NCBI GenBank assembly: GCA_035496575.1
Contig: DATJEN010000199.1
Location: 1-10,839, forward strand
Reading direction: 5' to 3'
DNA: 10,839 bases
Origin: PALSA-1355 sp035496575
GTDB lineage: Bacteria > Planctomycetota > Planctomycetia > Pirellulales > PALSA-1355
A model generated the notes under the pieces. It was not told the origin of the DNA, searched no databases, and saw only the letters and a program-made list of their open reading frames with translations. Below are positions 7,063-10,839 of this stretch, in pieces; the first letter of the stretch is position 1, and each line of letters starts with the position of its first letter. The position numbers were made by a program, and so were the translations under genes.

Positions 7063-7139
7063 ATTTTTCGTCATCGATACAAAAGGAGTCATCGAGTTTC
7101 TGTTGCCCAAATTAACATGAGAGCTTCGGCACCGTTGCC

Positions 7140-7155
7140 CCTCTCTGCGGAGAGG
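7140..7155 (+). promoter_or_regulatory. Leader hairpin with UNCG-type tetraloop upstream of the surface-protein gene
   Basis: CCTCTC and GAGAGG form a perfect 6-bp stem closed by C-G over the loop TGCG, which is UGCG in RNA and belongs to the very stable UNCG tetraloop class. It lies 37 nt before the start codon and 25 nt before the GGAG element. It may stabilise the mRNA 5' end. Confidence 0.35.
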
Positions 7156-7180
7156 CGGCACTTCTGGCTATCGCCCCTCC

Positions 7181-7184
7181 GGAG
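7181..7184 (+). promoter_or_regulatory. Shine-Dalgarno GGAG that supports the start at 7193
   Basis: GGAG is followed by 8 nt and then ATG. The codon directly before this ATG is an in-frame TAA (7190-7192), so the protein cannot begin further upstream. Confidence 0.55.
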
Positions 7185-7192
7185 CTTGCTAA

Positions 7193-10100
7193 ATGCTAGG
7201 TACGAAGTACCGTCGCCCGTTTGCCGCCCTGCGACCCGCTCCCGCTCTGCTCAGTCCGCGGAGAATTCAACTTGAGCCGCTTGAGCGCCGCGATTTGTTG
7301 ACCGCGGTCACAACGGACGCCGCCGACTACGCGCCAGGCGCGACGGCCTATTTCTACGCCAGCGGATTCCAGCTCGGAGAGACCGTCCAGTTTCAGGTGA
7401 CCCATACCGATGGCATGCCCAACACCGGCGGCGGTCACCAGCCGTGGACGGTTAAGGACGGCAGCATCGCGGACCTCGATGGGCGCCTCGATGGCAACAT
7501 TACCACCTCCTGGTATGTTGACCCCGACGACTCTAATGGCGCTTCGTTTCTGTTGACGACGCTCGGGCTCGACTCCGGGTTGGCCGCGTCGACGACCTTC
7601 ACCGATGCCGGCAGCACGCTCAGCCAGTACGCCAACCTGCCTACCACCGCCTATCAGTCCGGTAGCCTTAACAGCAGTAACTCGGCATACGTCGAAGGCA
7701 GCAGCATTCCATTCCGTTATCTAGTTTCCGGCCTTCAGGAAGGCGGCAGGGCCGTCCTCGACATCTCGTACCAATATCAATCGAGCGCCGGCGGACCGCA
7801 GACATACGATTATCTGACCAGTGACACGGCCAGTGAGGCGATCACCGACACCAACAGGTTCGGTGGAACCAACGGCTCGAAACCCTCAGGTTTCGGACTG
7901 ACCTCGAGCACCAATCTTCTGCTCGTCCCAATTCCGGACGATGGCAGCATCGGCACGGACACCGGGGGCAGTTTCCGACTGGCCAGCAATGTGCCGCTCA
8001 GCCTGGTGTCAGTGTCTTCACCCGCCATCGGCAGCAGTCCCAACGAAAAGCATATCCAGATCATCGTTCAGCTCGGCAACGACGGAGATGCCACGCCGAA
8101 CGAGAAGATTGTCGATCTTGGAGTGTTTTGGGGCGGCCACCTGGCTCGGGATACCGACTATGCCGGCGCAAACAACGGAGCCTCGGACGCTCCGGGCGCG
8201 TCGTTCCACATGACAGTGGATGGCTTCCAGGACCTGAACGCCAATGGCACCAAAGACAGCGGCGAAGACAATTTGAGCGGCGGCGATCGAAGCATTCAGG
8301 CCGGCGTCGTGGTGCATACGAGCCTGGCCTGGGAGAAGCGCCGCTCGGACAACAACGCGTTGCTTGGAGGCGCCACGTTCACGGTCACACCCAATCCGAT
8401 GACCGGTAGCGGCGCACTTACCATCACCGATAACGGGCCCTTGGACGCTGACCCGGACCTCGGTCAGTTCGAGATCGACGACATCCCCTTCGGCACGTAC
8501 ACGATCACCGAAACAGCGGCTCCCGTTGGATTCAACATCGACAGCGATGCGACGCGCGTCTTGACCGTGACCCCCGACGCCCCCAACGCAGTCGCAGGCA
8601 CCCAGGGCACCATCGATCCGGGCACCACCGACGAGTCGGATTTCTTCAATACGCCGCTGGTCTCGCAAGTCGCCATCAATAAGGTCACCGTCGATGGCGC
8701 GACGTCCGGCGATGGGTTGAACATCCAGACGGGCGAGGCGATCAGTTGGCGCTATACCGTGACCAACCCTGGTAACGTGGCGCTTAGCAACGTCTCTGTG
8801 ACCGACAACCAGGCAGGCGTCACGCCCGCGTACGTCAGCGGCGACACCAACAACAACTCCAAGCTCGATACCAACGAGACCTGGATCTACTCCGCAACTG
8901 GCACAGCCATCACTGGGAACTACAGCAACACCGGCACGGTCCAAGCAACGGACCCGACGAATACGCCTGTTACCGCCAGTGACTCGAGCTCGTACTTCGG
9001 CGTCGATCCCGAGATCGCGATTAACAAGGTGACGGTCGATGGCGCGACGTCGGGTGACGGGTTGAATATCCTCACCGGCGAACCCATTAGCTGGCGGTAC
9101 ACGGTCACCAATGTCGGCAATATTGCCTTGAGCAACGTGAGCGTGACCGACAATCAGCCGGGTGTCAGCCCGATCTTCCAGTCGGGCGATACGAACAATA
9201 ATTCAAAACTCGATCTCGGCGAAACTTGGGTCTACACGGCCAATGGAACGGCCATCACCGGCAGCTACAGCAACACGGGCACCGCCAGCGGTAGCTACAG
9301 CGACTCGGCCGGCCACTCGCGCAGCGATTCGGCCAGTGACGGAAGCTCGTACTTCGGCGCCGATCCCGAAATCGCGATCAACAAGGTGACGGTCGACGGC
9401 GCCACTTCCGGCGATGGGTTGAACATTCTCACTGGCGAACCCATTAGCTGGCGTTACACCGTGACGAACGTCGGCAACGTGGCGCTCAGCAATGTGAGCG
9501 TGACCGACAATCAGTCGGGGGTCACGCCGGTGCTCCAGTCGGGCGACACGAACAACAACTCCAAACTCGATCTCGGTGAAACTTGGGTATACGCGGCCAA
9601 TGGAACGGCCATCACCGGCAGCTACAGCAACACGGGGACTGCCAGCGGCAGCTATACCGACTCGGCCGGCCACTCGGGCACCGATTCGGCTAGCGACGCG
9701 AGCTCATACTTTGGCGTCGATCCCCAAATCGCCATGAATAAGGTGACTGTCGACGGCGCCACCTCCGGCGATGGCTTGAACATCCTCACCGGCGAAAGCA
9801 TCGGTTGGCGCTACACCGTGACCAACGTCGGCAATGTTGCCTTGAGCAACGTGAGCGTGACCGACAACCAGGCGGGCGTCACGCCGGTTCTGCAGTCGGG
9901 CGACACGAACAATAATGCCAAACTCGATCTTGGCGAAACCTGGGTCTACACGGCCAATGGAACGGCCGTCATCGGCAGCTACAGCAACACCGGCACCGCC
10001 AGCGGTAGCTACAGTGACTCGGCCGGCCACTCGGGCACCGATTCGGCTAGCGACGCGAGCTCATACTTTGGCGTCGATCCCCAAATTGCCATCAACAAAG

Positions 10101-10839
10101 TGACTGTCGACGGCGCGACCTCCGGTGATGGATTGAACATCCTCACCGGCGAAAGCATCGGCTGGCGGTACACGGTCACCAATGTCGGCAACGTGGCGCT
10201 CAGCAACGTGGGCGTGACCGACAATCAGTCCGGCGTGACACCGGTCCTGCAATCTGGCGACACGAATAACAACGGTCTGCTCGACTTGAGCGAGACTTGG
10301 ACGTACACCGCGGCCGCCACGGCCATCACCGGCAATTACAGCAACACCGGGACCGCCAGCGGCAGCTACGCTGATTCGGCCGGCCATTCGCGCACCGACT
10401 CGGCCAGTGACTCGAGCTCGTACTTTGGCGTCGATCCCCAAATCGCCATCAACAAGGTGACGGTCGACGGCGCGACCTCCGGCGACGGATTGAACATCCT
10501 CACCGGCGAAAGCATCGGTTGGCGCTACACGGTTACGAACGTCGGCAATGTTGCTTTGAGCAACGTGAGCGTGACCGACAACCAGGCGGGCGTCACGCCG
10601 GTCCTGCAATCGGGCGACACGAACAATAACTCCAAACTCGATCTGGGCGAAACCTGGGTTTATGCCGCGGCCGGCACGGCCATCACCGGCAATTACAGCA
10701 ACACCGGGACCGCCAGCGGTAGCTACAGTGACTCGGCCGGCCACTCGGGCATCGATTCGGCTAGCGACGCGAGCTCATACTTTGGCGTCGATCCCCAAAT
10801 TGCCATCAACAAAGTGACTGTCGACGGCGCGACCTCCGG
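7193..10839 (+). CDS. Giant modular repeat surface protein, 3' end outside the window (at least 1215 aa)
   Basis: One frame stays open from ATG 7193 to the last base. The basic N terminus holds LEPLERRDLL (27-36), a motif at the start of many large planctomycete extracellular proteins, probably linked to export. Residues about 40-140 (DYAPGATAYFYASGF, HTDGMPNTGGGHQPW, WYVDPDD) and 155-235 (SAYVEGSSIPFRYLVSGL, TYDYLTSD) resemble N-terminal domains of large bacterial surface proteins. DLNANGTKDSGE (347-358) is an EF-hand-like loop of the SdrD type. Residues about 375-490 look like a SpaA/prealbumin domain, with K382 (WEKR), E440 (TITETAAPVGF) and N486 (DFFNTP) where an isopeptide bond would form. 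From residue 493 a DUF11/DUF7507-like Ig-type domain repeats six times plus a seventh start. It is probably a stalk or adhesin at the cell surface; that role is inference, and the C-terminal anchor is not visible. Confidence 0.88.
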   Translation, partial: MLGTKYRRPFAALRPAPALLSPRRIQLEPLERRDLLTAVTTDAADYAPGATAYFYASGFQLGETVQFQVTHTDGMPNTGGGHQPWTVKDGSIADLDGRLDGNITTSWYVDPDDSNGASFLLTTLGLDSGLAASTTFTDAGSTLSQYANLPTTAYQSGSLNSSNSAYVEGSSIPFRYLVSGLQEGGRAVLDISYQYQSSAGGPQTYDYLTSDTASEAITDTNRFGGTNGSKPSGFGLTSSTNLLLVPIPDDGSIGTDTGGSFRLASNVPLSLVSVSSPAIGSSPNEKHIQIIVQLGNDGDATPNEKIVDLGVFWGGHLARDTDYAGANNGASDAPGASFHMTVDGFQDLNANGTKDSGEDNLSGGDRSIQAGVVVHTSLAWEKRRSDNNALLGGATFTVTPNPMTGSGALTITDNGPLDADPDLGQFEIDDIPFGTYTITETAAPVGFNIDSDATRVLTVTPDAPNAVAGTQGTIDPGTTDESDFFNTPLVSQVAINKVTVDGATSGDGLNIQTGEAISWRYTVTNPGNVALSNVSVTDNQAGVTPAYVSGDTNNNSKLDTNETWIYSATGTAITGNYSNTGTVQATDPTNTPVTASDSSSYFGVDPEIAINKVTVDGATSGDGLNILTGEPISWRYTVTNVGNIALSNVSVTDNQPGVSPIFQSGDTNNNSKLDLGETWVYTANGTAITGSYSNTGTASGSYSDSAGHSRSDSASDGSSYFGADPEIAINKVTVDGATSGDGLNILTGEPISWRYTVTNVGNVALSNVSVTDNQSGVTPVLQSGDTNNNSKLDLGETWVYAANGTAITGSYSNTGTASGSYTDSAGHSGTDSASDASSYFGVDPQIAMNKVTVDGATSGDGLNILTGESIGWRYTVTNVGNVALSNVSVTDNQAGVTPVLQSGDTNNNAKLDLGETWVYTANGTAVIGSYSNTGTASGSYSDSAGHSGTDSASDASSYFGVDPQIAINKVTVDGATSGDGLNILTGESIGWRYTVTNVGNVALSNVGVTDNQSGVTPVLQSGDTNNNGLLDLSETWTYTAAATAITGNYSNTGTASGSYADSAGHSRTDSASDSSSYFGVDPQIAINKVTVDGATSGDGLNILTGESIGWRYTVTNVGNVALSNVSVTDNQAGVTPVLQSGDTNNNSKLDLGETWVYAAAGTAITGNYSNTGTASGSYSDSAGHSGIDSASDASSYFGVDPQIAINKVTVDGATS
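8231..8266 (+). other. SdrD-like EF-hand calcium-loop codons
   Basis: The codons encode DLNANGTKDSGE: Asp at position 1, Asn at 3 and 5, Gly at 6, Asp at 9 and Glu at 12 of a 12-residue loop. This is the pattern of EF-hand and dockerin loops and of SdrD-type B domains (DxNxNGxxDxGE). Calcium binding is inferred from the pattern. Confidence 0.5.
8318..8662 (+). other. SpaA/prealbumin-like domain with predicted isopeptide triad
   Basis: The domain runs from TSLAWEKRRSDNN through LLGGATFTVTP, GQFEIDDIPFGTYTITETAAP and on to DESDFFNTP. The order GATFTV, then GxYxITExxAPxGF, then FxNTP is the SpaA/Cna-B-type signature. In that fold a Lys on the first strand bonds to an Asn on the last strand with a Glu as catalyst. 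Here they are K382 (codon 8336), E440 (8510) and N486 (8648). Confidence 0.55.
8843..10651 (+). other. EF-hand-like loop repeated once per unit (six copies)
   Basis: Loops of 12 codons occur at 8843-8878, 9188-9223, 9545-9580, 9902-9937, 10259-10294 and 10616-10651. The usual text is DTNNNSKLDLGE. Variants are DTNNNSKLDTNE in unit 1, DTNNNAKLDLGE in unit 4 and DTNNNGLLDLSE in unit 5. In every copy D1, N3, N5, D9 and E12 are kept, the coordinating positions of a calcium loop. The flanking EF helices are absent, as in dockerin or thrombospondin-3-type loops. Confidence 0.5.
9995..10125 (+). repeat. 131-bp near-identical segment, first copy (unit 4/5 junction)
   Basis: This segment matches 10709-10839 base for base except at one position (C10038 against T10752, which changes Thr to Ile). 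The spacing is 714 bp, exactly two repeat units. The neighbouring junctions are less alike, which points to duplication or conversion of a two-unit block. The match may continue past the window edge. Confidence 0.9.
10709..10839 (+). repeat. 131-bp near-identical segment, second copy (unit 6/7 junction)
   Basis: Partner of 9995-10125 with one mismatch in 131 bases. It ends only because the window ends, so its true length is unknown. Confidence 0.9.

Larger units (their letters stand above)
8669..10839 (+). repeat. Tandem in-frame repeat array, 345 bp + 5 x 357 bp + partial unit
   Basis: Units begin at the codon for I/V in the I/V-A-I/M-N-K-V-T-V-D-G motif: 8669, 9014, 9371, 9728, 10085, 10442 and 10799. 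The first unit is 345 bp (115 residues). The next five are exactly 357 bp (119 residues), and the seventh is cut after 41 bp. Conserved blocks in order are INKVTVDGATSGDGLNI, WRYTVTN.GN, LSNV.VTDNQ.GV, SGDTNNN..LD..ETW, TAITG.YSNTGT and a Ser/Asp-rich tail ending SSYFGVDPQ. Only a few residues change per unit. The first unit has a different tail (VQATDPTNTPVTASDSSS), so it is the oldest or edge unit. Confidence 0.97.

Noticed and set aside
7117..7275. 52-codon frame starting at ATG 7117 and overlapping the surface-protein start
   Set aside because: The only SD-like element (7082-7088) is too far away, and the product is compositionally random. A leader peptide cannot be excluded but is not supported.
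8018..8944. 308-codon open frame on the minus strand opposite the surface protein
   Set aside because: It mirrors the codon pattern of the plus-strand gene, has Val/Gly/Arg-rich low-complexity text with no motif and no ribosome binding site, and the plus frame carries recognised domains.
9203..10744. Three repeated minus-strand open frames (9203-9673, 9704-10030, 10061-10744) with near-identical products
   Set aside because: They recur because the sense strand is a 357-bp repeat. They are shadows of the repeat units, not an antisense gene family.
8669..10839. CRISPR array or satellite DNA
   Set aside because: The units are 345-357 bp, in frame and translated into a conserved domain. There are no short repeats with unique spacers.

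Overview
The window looks like chromosomal DNA of a planctomycete, probably from the Pirellulales side of the phylum. It is GC-rich. Several of its proteins are secreted enzyme-like types common in that phylum: an Asp-box sialidase-like protein, a beta-helix protein and a helical plus beta-sandwich protein. The last gene encodes a giant surface protein that opens with the LEPLERRDLL sorting-type motif seen at the N termini of planctomycete and marine bacterial extracellular proteins. The assignment rests on protein style, not on a marker gene.

Layout. On the minus strand, 1205-30 encodes an exported protein, and its stop codon overlaps the start of a further minus-strand gene that leaves the window at base 1. 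Across a 179-bp divergent gap, 1385-3658 (+) encodes a YdeP/FdhF-type molybdopterin oxidoreductase. After a hairpin comes a small cold-shock-domain protein at 3847-4059. Next are an exported five-Asp-box sialidase-like protein (4249-5391), a YbaK-type aminoacyl-tRNA deacylase (5428-5907) and an exported right-handed beta-helix protein (6036-6935). All of these are on the plus strand. The gaps between genes (1206-1384, 3659-3846, 4060-4248, 5908-6035, 6936-7192) are all shorter than 300 bases and hold only hairpins and weak promoter-like matches.

From 7193 to the right edge, one frame stays open for at least 1215 codons. It encodes a modular surface protein, cut by the end of the window, with these parts in order: the LEPLERRDLL N terminus, an extracellular domain, an SdrD-like EF-hand loop, a SpaA/prealbumin-like domain with the Lys/Glu/Asn pattern of a self-formed isopeptide bond, and a tandem array. 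The array has one 345-bp unit, five units of exactly 357 bp (119 residues), and the start of a seventh. Every complete unit carries a DxNxNxxxDxxE calcium-loop pattern and ends in a Ser/Asp-rich linker. The DNA of the units is a mosaic that indicates unequal recombination or gene conversion.

The genes do not form one obvious pathway. The sialidase-like gene and ybaK are 36 bp apart and could be co-transcribed. The others look like independent units of a cell-surface and metabolic neighbourhood. The most interesting object is the repeat-built surface protein at the right end.
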